A DNA stretch of 64,000 bases from Adiantum capillus-veneris (taxonomy: Eukaryota; Streptophyta; Polypodiopsida; Polypodiales; Pteridaceae), in NCBI GenBank assembly GCA_014529385.2, contig CM043959.1, positions 48,797,928 through 48,861,927 on the forward strand, in the 5' to 3' direction. The translations under genes and the position numbers were made by a program. Shown one piece after another: positions 23,041 to 35,000 of the stretch. The notes under the pieces were generated by a model, which worked only from the letters and a program-made list of their open reading frames with translations, made no database searches and had not been told where the DNA came from. Position 1 is the stretch's first letter. The number at the start of each line of letters is the position of its first letter.

Positions 23041-24180
23041 TTACCACAAGTGGTGGACCTTAAGACCAATGGACTATAAGGACCTCCAAACAATACCTTG
23101 TACACTCAATCCTTCTTGATATCTAGGTTGGACAAGTGGTGGACCTTGTTCAAATTCTCTAACCACTCTCTCTAACATGGTGACATAATTTAGGTGTGAT
23201 AAATTCATATCTATGCAAACTAATATCAGTTTAGGCTTGTTAATTTGAATTTGTTTGAATTTATGTACAATATAATGATTTGAGGTTTGCATATTTGAAT
23301 TTAGGTGGTATAATGATATCTTTTTGTGGTAAACTTGAATTTAAAATCAATTTTGCGTGGAATATTTTAAATTTAAGTAGTAAAATTTAAATTTTTATAA
23401 AAAAGTTTGAATTTTAAAATTTGGGCGGGATAGTTTAAAATTTAGGCGGGATATTTAAGATTTGGGAGGGATATTTTAAATTTAGGCGGGAAGGTTTTGA
23501 ATTTATAGCGAGATCTCCCTTACATAAGAGAGTATAGGTTGGACAAGTGGTGGACCTTCAAGCTAGAGCATCCATGCTACTGGACATGATAGGTAGGGAA
23601 TCTAGTTGAATATTGTATGTATAATATATATGTAATAGATCTAGCTTGGACAAGTGGTGGACCTTGGAATAAAACCCCATGTAAAACATATCATGCACAT
23701 TCCAAGTGGTCAAAAAAAATATCATTTAGAATATAGCCTTATAGGTTGGACAAGTGGTGGACCTTAACACCCAGATATTCTTCATATAATGACATAGCGT
23801 GGAAAACTGGTGAATCTTGAGACCAAACCATGCTACTAGCGATAATAGCTTGGACAAGTGGTGGACCTTGAAAGTAAACCCCCCATCTACGAAATATCGT
23901 GGGTTTAAGGTATTTCGATGGAGCCTAGCATCTTGGAGACATCGTGCATCTTGCTTCTCTTCATGTTTCAATGGAGCCTATCTTGGACAAATGGTGGAGC
24001 ATCCTTCTCTCCATGTTTCAATGGACCCTAGCTTGGACAAGTGGTGGACCTTTACTTCTCTCTATTATTCAATAGAGTTAGCTTGGACAAGTGGTGGACC
24101 TTGGAACCAAACCCCCATTTAAAACCTATCATGGTCACTCCAAGTGGTGAGAAAGAATAACCTTTAAGATATAGCCTTAT
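23041..24180 (+). repeat. start of the main motif array, with a GGCGGGAT minisatellite
   Basis: Scattered 20-bp motif copies occur at about 23046, 23127, 23538, 23645 and 23747. Between them, 23405-23505 holds four or five ~28-bp units of AAATTTAGGCGGGATATTT type. Confidence 0.8.
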
Positions 24181-27100
24181 AGGTTGGACAAGTGGTGGAC
24201 CTTAACACCCTAATATTCTTAATATAATGACATAGAGTGAAAAAGTGGTGAATCTTGAGACAAAACCACTCGTGCTACTAGCACTAATAGCTTGGACAAG
24301 TGGTGGACCTTGAATGTAAACCCCCCATGTTTCAATAGAGTTAGCTTCGACAAATGGTGGAGCATCCTTCTCTCCATGTTTCAATGGACCCTAGCTTGGA
24401 CAAGTGGTGGACCTTTGTTTCTCTCTATGTTTCAATAGAGTTAGCTTGGACAAGTGGTGGACCTTGGAACCAAACCCCATGTAAAACCTATCATGGTCAC
24501 TCTAAGTGGTAATAAAGAATAACCTTTAAGATGTAGCCTTATAGGTTGGACAAGTGGTGGACCTTAACACGCGCATATTCTTAATTTAATGACATAGAGT
24601 GGAAAAGTGATGAATCTTGAGACCAAACCACTCAGGCTACTAGCAATAATAGCTTGGACAAGTGGTGGACCTTGAATGTAAACCCCTCATCTACGAAATA
24701 TCGTGGGTTTAATGTATTTCGATGGAGCCTAGCATCTTGGAGACATGGTGCAGCTTGCTTCTCGTCATGTTTCAATGGATCCTATCTTGGACAAATGGTG
24801 GAGCATCCTTCTCTCCATGTTTCAATGGACCCTAGCTTGGACAAGTGGTGGACCTTTGTTTCTCTCTATGTTTCAATAGAGTTAGCTTGGACAAGTGGTG
24901 GACCTTGGAACCAAACCCCCATGTAAAACCTATCATGGTCACTCCAAGTGGTAATAGAGAATAACCTTTAAGATGTAGCCTTATAGGTTGGACAAGTGGT
25001 GGACCTTAACACGCGCATATTCTTAATATAATGACATAGAGTGGAAAAGTGGTGAATCTTGAGACCAAACCACTCAGGCTACTAGCAATAATAGCTTGGA
25101 CAAGTGTGGACCTTGAATGTAAACCCCCCATGTTTCAATAGAGTTAGCTTCGACAAATGGTGGAGCATCCTTCTCTCCATGTTTCAATGGACCCTAGCTT
25201 GGACAAGTGGTGGACCTTTGTTTCTCTCTATGTTTCAATAGAGTTAGCTTGGACAAGTGGTGGACCTTGGAACCAAACCCCCATGTAAAACCTATCATGG
25301 TCACTCTAAGTGGTAATAAAGAATAACCTTTAAGATGTAGCCTTATAGGTTGGACAAGTGGTGGACCTTAACACGCGCATATTCTTAATTTAATGACATA
25401 GAGTGGAAAAGTGGTGAATCTTGAGACCAAACCACTCAGGCTACTAGCAATAATAGCTTGGACAAGTGGTGGACCTTGAATGTAAACCCCTCATCTACGA
25501 AATATCGTGGGTTTAATGTATTTCGATGGAGCCTAGCATCTTGGAGACATGGTGCAGCTTGCTTCTCGTCATGTTTCAATGGATCCTATCTTGGACAAAT
25601 GGTGGAGCATCCTTCTCTCCATGTTTCAATGGACCCTAGCTTGGACAAGTGGTGGACCTTTGTTTCTCTCTATGTTTCAATAGAGTTAGCTTGGACAAGT
25701 GGTGGACCTTGGAACCAAACCCCCATGTAAAACCTATCATGGTCACTCCAAGTGGTAATAAGAATAACCTTTAAGATGTAGCCTTATAGGTTGGACAAGT
25801 GGTGGACCTTAACACGCGCATATTCTTAATATAATGACATAGAGTGGAAAAGTGGTGAATCTTGAGACCAAACCACTCAGGCTACTAGCAATAATAGCTT
25901 GGACAAGTGTGGACCTTGAATGTAAACCCCTCATCTACGACATATCGTGGGTTTAATGTTTTTCGATGGAGCCTAGCATCTTGGAGACATGGTGCACCTT
26001 GCTTCTCCTCATGTTTGAATGGAGCCTACCTTGGACAAATGGTGGAGCATCCTTCTCTCCATGTTTCAATGGACCCTAGCTTAGACAAGGGGTGGACCTT
26101 TGCTTCTCTCTATGTTTCAATAGAGTTAGCTTGGACAAGTGGTGGACCTTGGAACCAAACCCCCATGTAAAACCTATCATGGTCACTCTAAGTGGTAATA
26201 AAGAATAACCTTTAAGATGTAGCCTTATAGGTTGGACAAGTGGTGGACCTTAACACGCGCATATTCTTAATTTAATGACATAGAGTGGAAAAGTGATGAA
26301 TCTTGAGACCAAACCACTCAGGCTACTAGCAATAATAGCTTGGACAAGTGGTGGACCTTGAATGTAAACCCCTCATCTACGAAATATCGTGGGTTTAATG
26401 TATTTCGATGGAGCCTAGCATCTTGGAGACATGGTGCAGCTTGCTTCTCGTCATGTTTCAATGGATCCTATCTTGGACAAATGGTGGAGCATCCTTCTCT
26501 CCATGTTTCAATGGACCCTAGCTTGGACAAGTGGTGGACCTTTGTTTCTCTCTATGTTTCAATAGAGTTAGCTTGGACAAGTGGTGGACCTTGGAACCAA
26601 ACCCCCATGTAAAACCTATCATGGTCACTCCAAGTGGTAATAGAGAATAACCTTTAAGATGTAGCCTTATAGGTTGGACAAGTGGTGGACCTTAACACGC
26701 GCATATTCTTAATATAATGACATAGAGTGGAAAAGTGGTGAATCTTGAGACCAAACCACTCAGGCTACTAGCAATAATAGCTTGGACAAGTGTGGACCTT
26801 GAATGTAAACCCCTCATCTACGACATATCGTGGGTTTAATGTTTTTCGATGGAGCCTAGCATCTTGGAGACATGGTGCACCTTGCTTCTCCTCATGTTTC
26901 AATGGAGCCTACCTTGGACAAATGGTGGAGCATCCTTCTCTCCATGTTTCAATGGACCCTAGCTTAGACAAGGGGTGGACCTTTGCTTCTCTCTATGTTT
27001 CAATAGAGTTAGCTTGGACAAGTGGTGGACCTTGGAACCAAACCCCCATGTAAAACCTATCATGGTCACTCCAAGTAGTAAGAAAGAATAACCTTTAAGA

Positions 27101-28060
27101 TGTAGCCTTATAGGTTGGACAAGTGGTGGACCTTAACACCGCATATTCTTAATAAAAGTGGTGAATCTTGAGACCAAACCACTCAGGCTACTAGCAATAA
27201 TAGCTTGGACAAGTGGTGGACCTTGAATGTAAACCCCTCATCTACGAAATATCGTGGGTTTAATGTATTTCGATGGAGCCTAGCATCTTGGAGACATGGT
27301 GCAGCTTGCTTCTCGTCATGTTTCAATGGAGCCTATCTTGGACAAATGGTGGAGCATCCTTCTCTCCATGTTTCAATGGACCCTAGCTTGGACAAGTGGT
27401 GGACCTTTGTTTCTCTCTATGTTTCAATAGAGTTAGCTTGGACAAGTGGTGGACCTTGGAACCAAACCCCCATGTAAAACCTATCATGGTCACTCCAAGT
27501 GGTAATAAAGAATAACCTTTAAGATGTAGCCTTATAGGTTGGACAAGTGGTGGACCTTAACACGCGCATATTCTTAATATAATGACATAGAGTGGAAAAG
27601 TGGTGAATCTTGAGACCAAACCACTCAGGCTACTACCAATAATAGCTTGGACAAGTGTTGGACCTTGAATGTAAACCCCTCATCTACGACATATCATGGG
27701 TTTAATGTTTTTCGATGGAGCCTAGCATCTTGGAGTCATGGTGCACCTTGATTCTCCTCATGTTTCAATGGAGCCTACCTTGGACAAATGGTGGAGCATC
27801 CTTCTCTCCATGTTTCAATGGACCCTAGCTTAGACAAGGGGTGGACCTTTGCTTCTCTCTATGTTTCAATAGAGTTAGCTTGGACAAGTGGTGGACCTTG
27901 GAACCAAACCCCCATGTAAAACCTATCATGGTCACTCCAAGTAGTAAGAAAGAATAACCTTTAAGATGTAGCCTTATAGGTTGGACAAGTGGTGGACCTT
28001 AACACCCACATATTCTTAATAAAAGTGGTGAATCTTGAGACCAAACCACTCACGCTACTA
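24181..28060 (+). repeat. ~440-bp higher-order repeat array of the 20-bp motif
   Basis: The AGGTTGGACAAGTGGTGG-then-CTTAACAC copy recurs at about 24541, 24985, 25345, 25790, 26228, 26671, 27113, 27537 and 27977, giving ~440-bp units (one shortened to 360). Within each unit seven different motif variants follow in fixed order, including GAAAAGTGGTGAATCTTGAG, GAGACATGGTGCAGCTTG and GACAAATGGTGGAGCATCC. Adjacent units are nearly identical, suggesting recent amplification. It would lie in a 9.9-kb intron if the leader at 21.9-22.16 kb is right. Confidence 0.93.
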
Positions 28061-31000
28061 GCAATAATAGCTAGGGATAACCATTAAGATATAGTCTTTC
28101 AAGAGGTGAGAAAGAATAACCATTAAGATATAGTCTTATAGGTTGGACAAGTGGTGGACCTTAACACCCAAATATTCTTAATATAATGATAGAGAGTGGA
28201 AAAGTGGTGAATCTTGAGACCAAACCACTCATGCTACTAGCGATAATAGGTTGGACAAATTGTTGATCTTGAATGTAAACTCCCCATGTACAAAATAACG
28301 TGGGTTTAAGGTATTTCGATGGAGTCTAGAATCTTGGAGATATGGTGCAGCTTGCTTCTCTTCATGTTTCAATGGAGTCTATCTTGGACAAATGGTGGAG
28401 CATCCTTCTCTCCATGTTTCAATAGACCCTAGCTTAGACAAGTGGTGGACCTTTGCTTCTCTCTATGTTTGAATAGAGTTAGCTTGGACAAGTGGTGGAC
28501 CTTGGAACCAACCCCCCATGTAAAACCTTTCATGGTCACTCCAAGTGGTCAGAAAGAATAACCATTAAGATATAGTCTTATAGGTTGGACAAGTGGTGGA
28601 CCTTAATACCCAAATATTCTTAATATAATAACACAGAGTGAAAAAGTGGTGAATCTTGAGACCAAACCCCTCATGCTACTAGCGCTAATAGGTTGGACAA
28701 CTGGTGGACCTTGAATGTAAACCTTCCATGTTTCAATAGAGTTAGCTTCGACAAATGGTGGAGCATCCTTCTCTCCATGTTTCAATGGAGCCTAGCTTGG
28801 ACAAGTGGTGGACCTTTTGCTTCTCTCTATGAGAAGAATAAAGTTAGCTTGGATAAGTGGTGGACCTTGGAACTAAACCCCTATGTAAAACATATCATGG
28901 ACATTTCAAGTGGTGAGAAAGAATACCCTTTAAGATATACGCTTATAGGTTGGACAAGTGGTGACCTTAACACCTAGATCTTCTTTATATAATGACATAG
29001 AGTGGAAAAGTGGTGAATCTTGAGACCAAACCACTCATGCTACTAGGGATAATAGCTTGGAAAAGTGACTGACCTTGACGTTCAAACCCACATGTAAACA
29101 ATATCGTGGGTTTAAGGTATTTCAATGGATCCTAGAATCTTGGAGACATGGTGCAACTTGCTTCTTTTCATGTTTCAATGAAGCCTATCTTCCACCAATG
29201 GGGGATCATCCTTCTCTAAATGTCTCAGTGGAGCCTAGCTTGGACAAGTGGTGGACCTTTGCTTCTCTCTATGTTTCCATAGAGTTAGCTTGGACAAGTG
29301 GTGGACCTTGAAACCAAACCCTCATGTAAAACATATCATGGTCATTCCAAGTGGTGAGAAATAATACCCTTTAAGATCTAGCCTTATAGGTTGGACAAGT
29401 GGTCGACCTTAGAACCTAGATCTTCATAATATAACGACATAGAGTGGAAAAGTGGTAAATCTTGAGACCCAACCACTAGTGCTACTAGGGATAATAGCTT
29501 GGAAAAGTGACTGACCTTGACGTTAAACCCCACATGTAAACAATATCGTGGGTTTAAGGTATTTCAATGGATCCTAGAATCTTGGAGACATGGTGCAGAT
29601 TGCTTCCCTTCATGTTTCAATGGAGCCTATCTTGGACAAATGGTGGAGCATCCTTCTCTCCATGTTTCAATGGAGCCTAGCTTGGACAAGTGGTGGACCT
29701 TTGCTTCTCTCTATGTTTCAATAGAGTTAGCTTGGACAAGTGGTGGGCCTTGGAACCAAACTCCCATGTAAAACCTATCTTGGTAACTCCAAGTGGTGAG
29801 AAAGAATAAAGTTTAAGATATGGCCTTATAGGTTGGACAAGTGGTGGACCTTAGCACCCATATATTCTTAATAGAATGACATAGAGTGGAAAAATGGTGA
29901 ATCTTGAGACCAAACCACTCATGCTACTAGAGATAATAGGTTGGACAAGTGGTGGACCTTGAATGTAAACCCCCCATGTACAAAATATCATGGGTTTGAG
30001 GTATTTCAATGGAGCCTAGCATCTTGGAGACATGGTGTAGCTTGCTTCTCTTCATGTTTCAATGGAGTGTATCTTGGACAAATGGTGGAGCATCCTTCTC
30101 TCCATGTTTCAATGGACCCTAGCTTGGACAAGTGGTGGACCTTTGATTCTCTCTATGTTTCAATAGAGTTAGCTTGGACAAGTGGTGGACCTTGAAACAA
30201 AACCCCCATGTAAAACCTATGCTGGTCACTCCAAGTGGTGAGAAAGAATAACCCTTAAGATATAGCCTTATAGGTTGGACAAGTGGTGGACCTTAACACC
30301 CAAATATTCTTAATATAATGACATAGAGTGAAAAAGTGGTGAATCTTGAGACCAAACCACTCATGCTACTAGCGTTAATAGGTTGGACAAGTGGTGGACC
30401 TTGAATGTAAACCCCCCATGTTTCAATAGAGTTAGCTTCGACAAATGGTAGAGGATCCTTCTCTCCATGTTTCAATGGAGCCTAGCTTGGACAAGTGGTG
30501 GACCTTTGTTTCTCTCTATGTTTCAATAGAGTTAGCTTGGAGAGGTGGAGGACCTTGGAGCCAAACCCCCATGTAAAACATATCATGGACATTTCAAGTG
30601 GTGAGAAAGAATACCCTTTAAGATATACCCTTATAGGTTGGACAAGTGGTCGACCTTAACACCCAGATCTTCTTAACGTAATGACATAGAGTGGAAAAGT
30701 GGTGAATCTTCAGACCAAACCACTCATGCTACTAGAGATAATAGGTTGGACAAGTGGTGGACCTTGAATGTAAACTCCCCATGTACAAAATATCATGGGT
30801 TTAAGGTATTTCAATGGATCTTAGCATCTTGGAGACATGGTGCAGCTTGCTTCTCTTCATGTTTCAATGGAGCCTATCTTGGACAAATGGTGGAGCATCC
30901 TTCTCTCCATGTTTCAATGGACCCTAGCTTAGACAAGTGGTGGACCTTTGCTTCTCTCTATGTTTCAATAGAGTTAGCTTGGACAAGTGGTGGAACTTGG

Positions 31001-32070
31001 AACCAAACCCCCATGTAAAACCTATCATGGTCATTCCAAGTGGTGAGAAAGAATACCCTTTAAGATATAGCCTTATAGGTTGGACAAGTGGTGGACCTTA
31101 ACACCCAGATCTTCTTAATATAATGACATAGAGTAGAAAAGTGGTGAATCTTGACATCAAACCACTCATGCTACTAGTGATAATAGGTTGGACAAGTGGT
31201 GGACCTTGAATGTAAACCCCCCATGTACGAAATATCATGGGTTTAAGATATTTCAATGGAGCCTAGCATTTTGGAGACATGGTGCAGCTTGCTTCTCTTC
31301 ATGTTTCAATCAAACCTGGCTTGGACAAATGGTGGAGCATCCTTCTCTCCATGTTTCAATGGAGCCTAGCTTGGACAAGTGGTGGACCTTTGATTCTCTC
31401 TATGTTTCAATAGAGTTAGCTTGGACAAGTGGTGGACCTTGGAACCGTACCCCTATGTAAAACCCATCATGTGCATTCCAAGTGGTGGTAAATAATACCA
31501 TTTAAGATATAGCCTTATAGGTTGGACAAGTGGTGGACCTTAACACCCAGATCTTCTTAATATAATGACATAGAGTGGAAAAGTGGTGAATCTTGAGACC
31601 AAACCACTCATGCTACTAGGGATAATAGGTTGGACAAGTGGTGGACCTTGAATTTAAACCCCACATATACAAAATATCATGGGTTTAAGGTATTTCAATG
31701 GAGCCTAGCATCTCAAAGACATGGTGCATCTTGTTTCTCTTCATGTTTCAATGGAGCCTATTTTGGACAAATGGTGGAGCATCCTTCTCTCCATGTTTCA
31801 ATGGACCCTAGATTGGACAAGTGGTGGACCTTTGCTTCTCTCTATGTTTCAATATAGTTAGCCTATATTAGACAATTAGTAGACCTCCAATCTCTCCATG
31901 TTGTCTAGAGCTAAGCTTGGACAAGTGGTGGACCTTACTTCTCCCTTCCCTTAGTTTACTAGCTTAAATGATCACTATGTATACTTGCTTAGATCTAGCT
32001 TGAACAAGTGGTGGAACTTGTATTCACACAAACTTAATCCATTACAAAAAAGTATATGTTAAAATAACAT
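28061..32070 (+). repeat. diverged continuation of the higher-order repeat array
   Basis: This has the same seven-variant order as 24181-28060 but with more substitutions and indels. It ends at 31860-32010 with a distinctive edge (TAGACAATTAGTAGACC, GTATACTTGCTTAGATC). That edge reappears in reverse complement near 40640-40800 and 46500-46660. Confidence 0.9.
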
Positions 32071-32089
32071 TTGGTTTTTTTTGTTTCAG

Positions 32090-35000
32090 GAAAGATGGCT
32101 CCAAAAAAACAGGTTGCAAGGGTTGCTGTCTCAGTTGACTATACTTGCAATGATCTTAGGAAATGGTATTTGGACATACATGGTATAGAGGGTGCACAAT
32201 TTCATAAGGTGCATCTATTTATTGCCAAAAAGGATAATGACAGCTTGTTTGAAGATGTTGGACAAGTTGTGGAAGCATCTGTCTCTGTAGTTGATAGTCA
32301 TCCAGAGGTGGAATGCATTGACATTCTAGTTCCAATGAATCTAGAATTTCAACTATCTCCAGGAGCATATGCATTGGAGCGCATGTCTAGAAACAAAGAA
32401 GAGACAATGTTTTCTCGAGGATGGAAGTTTGCAGAATCAAATCCAAATATCACAGCAGATCAACTTCAAAGCTCCATCATTGCCACACTACAACGAAAAA
32501 AGGTGAAAGCTTCACGACCACCATCCACAAAGAAGCAAGCAAAAGTGCAGAAAGTAGAAGCTAAGCGAACTAGCTCCATTTTGGATGTAGACAAGGCATC
32601 TTTGGCATCCTCATCAACAGAGGGTTCAATGTCAAAGATGAGAATTGTGGATCCAGATGTTTTAGAAGCTGAGGCCATGAAAGGACAAGAAAAAGATACA
32701 GGTGGAATGAATAAGTACATAAATTATTTTCCTTTCCAATATAGGGAATTTGATATCCCTATTCAAAATTGTTGGCTTGCTCCTGATCACTATAATGCAC
32801 GTATTATGGATAAAAAACACGCTGAAAGTGTGTTATTTGGATTTTCACGGAGTACGACCAAGCCTGCAGCATGTGCATATTTGATGCCTGTTCGAAATGC
32901 AAAATCAAAGAAGGGGACTCCTTTGGCAGTAGAAGAGGTAGAGGAGCAAAAAATTAAAGATTATCATTATTGGATTCTTGATGGGCAGCATTCAATCTAT
33001 GCTGCAAAAGTTTTGCTTCACAATGAACAAAACAACAAAGAGATCTTTGAAAGACTGATTAGCGTGTATAAATTTAGAAAGGCTCGCATTGTTGTGAATG
33101 CTCCTCCATTTGTTGCAACTGCTATATCTGCCATTGCAAATGAGGAGGCTCAGGCATTGTATGTCAAGCAACCTTACAGCCAAATATTGAGACATTTACG
33201 GAGTCAATGGATCTTCTCAGGACGACCACCAAAGGCAGCAAGTGGAATTGCAGAGGGACATGCATCTCGTGCCGGATGGGATGTAAGTTATTTTCTTTGT
33301 CTTTTTGATAGTGTTTAATTAACAAATCTTGCTCAATAGTTTAATTATTTCTCTATTTCTTTTCAGGGTTTTCTTCGATTGGCAAGAATGAGTGCAGCAG
33401 CAAGTTGGATTGCTAAACAGGCACACATGGTCACCTACTCTGATTTAGTTTATGATTGCTGGATAGAAATCATTGAAAATCTAGAAGAGGAGAATAAGAA
33501 ACCCCCAACAACTGTATTTAGATATCTTTGTGGCCTTGAGGAATCAGAGGTAAAGACTATTCAAGAAGAGATTAGAGATGAGAAGATTTTACTGTCAAAG
33601 AGTGCAAAGGATGGTGATGCAACTGACATGTATGATCGAATCAAGCAGTTGAAGCAAGACAAATTGATTCAAGATGCACTTCTTGAAGGCTTCAACAATT
33701 TGAATGAGTCTTCACCATGTAAAGACTGGGAGGAGGTGGTCAAAATGTATAACATCAATGATGTTGTTTATAAAACAATTTTAATGCTATGCGAGGAATG
33801 GATCAGATCTAGTTTGACGCGTGGAACAAAGAAAATGGCTTTTCCAGATGGAGCAATAAAATACATGCAATGGGCAATTCACCTTCAAAAGGAGAAAACT
33901 GAGCCTAGAGATTTGCCATGGTCAATCTATGTGGTGAGCCTACAAATGGAAGGCAATCTCTACTTGATGCGCCACTTCAATAATAAAGTGCCTATTGGCT
34001 TATGTGTTTTAGATATGACAAAAAACGTTGGAGGCAATTTGAAGTGGAGTGAGGAGACATTTAACAATGCTTTGGATGGGATCTTGGCTATTGCTGGAGG
34101 GTCAACAGATCCTGGATTTGTCTTTCTTGCATTTGTGGATTTCACTAACTTCACAAAATTGCAATGTGCCTTTCACGCCATGGGAGATAATTTGAGCTAC
34201 CATTGTTGTGGTGCATTGCATCACTTTCCATCAGCTCCTTGCAAAGGAGCAATTCAATTCCTAACAGTTATTGCCTTCTTGGGACAAGGCAATGCATTTG
34301 AAGACCTGAGAAGAAGATCAGAGGAACATCCCATGCCAATTGATTGTTCTCTTCTTCAAGTAGCAGATAACGATATGTCAGATTTGCAATATTTGGAGGC
34401 CAAAAAAAGAGCTTTGGTCAAGCACTACATTCGTACATATTGTTTTGAAGACCGCAAGCTTGTTGATGTTTTTGGTGATGGCTCCTTGGTTGCACAAGAA
34501 GGAATACAACAGAAAAAAGAAGTCATCTGCTTAATTGATAGTGTGGAGGAGGCAAAAAGCATGGAGACCATGCTGCTAGACTTTGTTAAGTCTCATGAAG
34601 ATATAGAAAAATGGGCTGGACTTCAACAATCCACTTCGCAATCAGGCGACATTGTGCCTGTTACAGAGGAGTGCTCTCCACAAAGAGAAGAAGAACAACA
34701 ACAACACCATCCTCTGTCAATGGAGGACTTTTTGGAAATGGAGACACGTATGTTTTGAGTTTCTTGTGCATGTTAGTGTTTCTTGTTACTGATTTGATAC
34801 TCTTAATGTTAGATTTTGCTTTATATAGTATTGATTGAGCTTGTATTTTTTATCTCAAGCATTCAAGGTTTGAATGTAAATAGTAAATTACTTGAGTTTT
34901 TGAATGGTGGATCTGTAGACTAAAACTAAAACATTTAATACTCACAAAGACTTAATTACTTAAGAGCTTGAACTCAATAAGTTTTGGACCTTTTATCAAT

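Noticed and set aside
18590-32000. CRISPR-like array
   Set aside because: Spacers are themselves repeated, spacing is irregular, and all other evidence is eukaryotic.
24181-32070. Series of ~60-90 codon open frames (MDKWWTL..., SLDKWWTF...)
   Set aside because: They are translations of the 20-bp motif array, recur with each repeat unit, have no start or splice context and no protein-like conservation.
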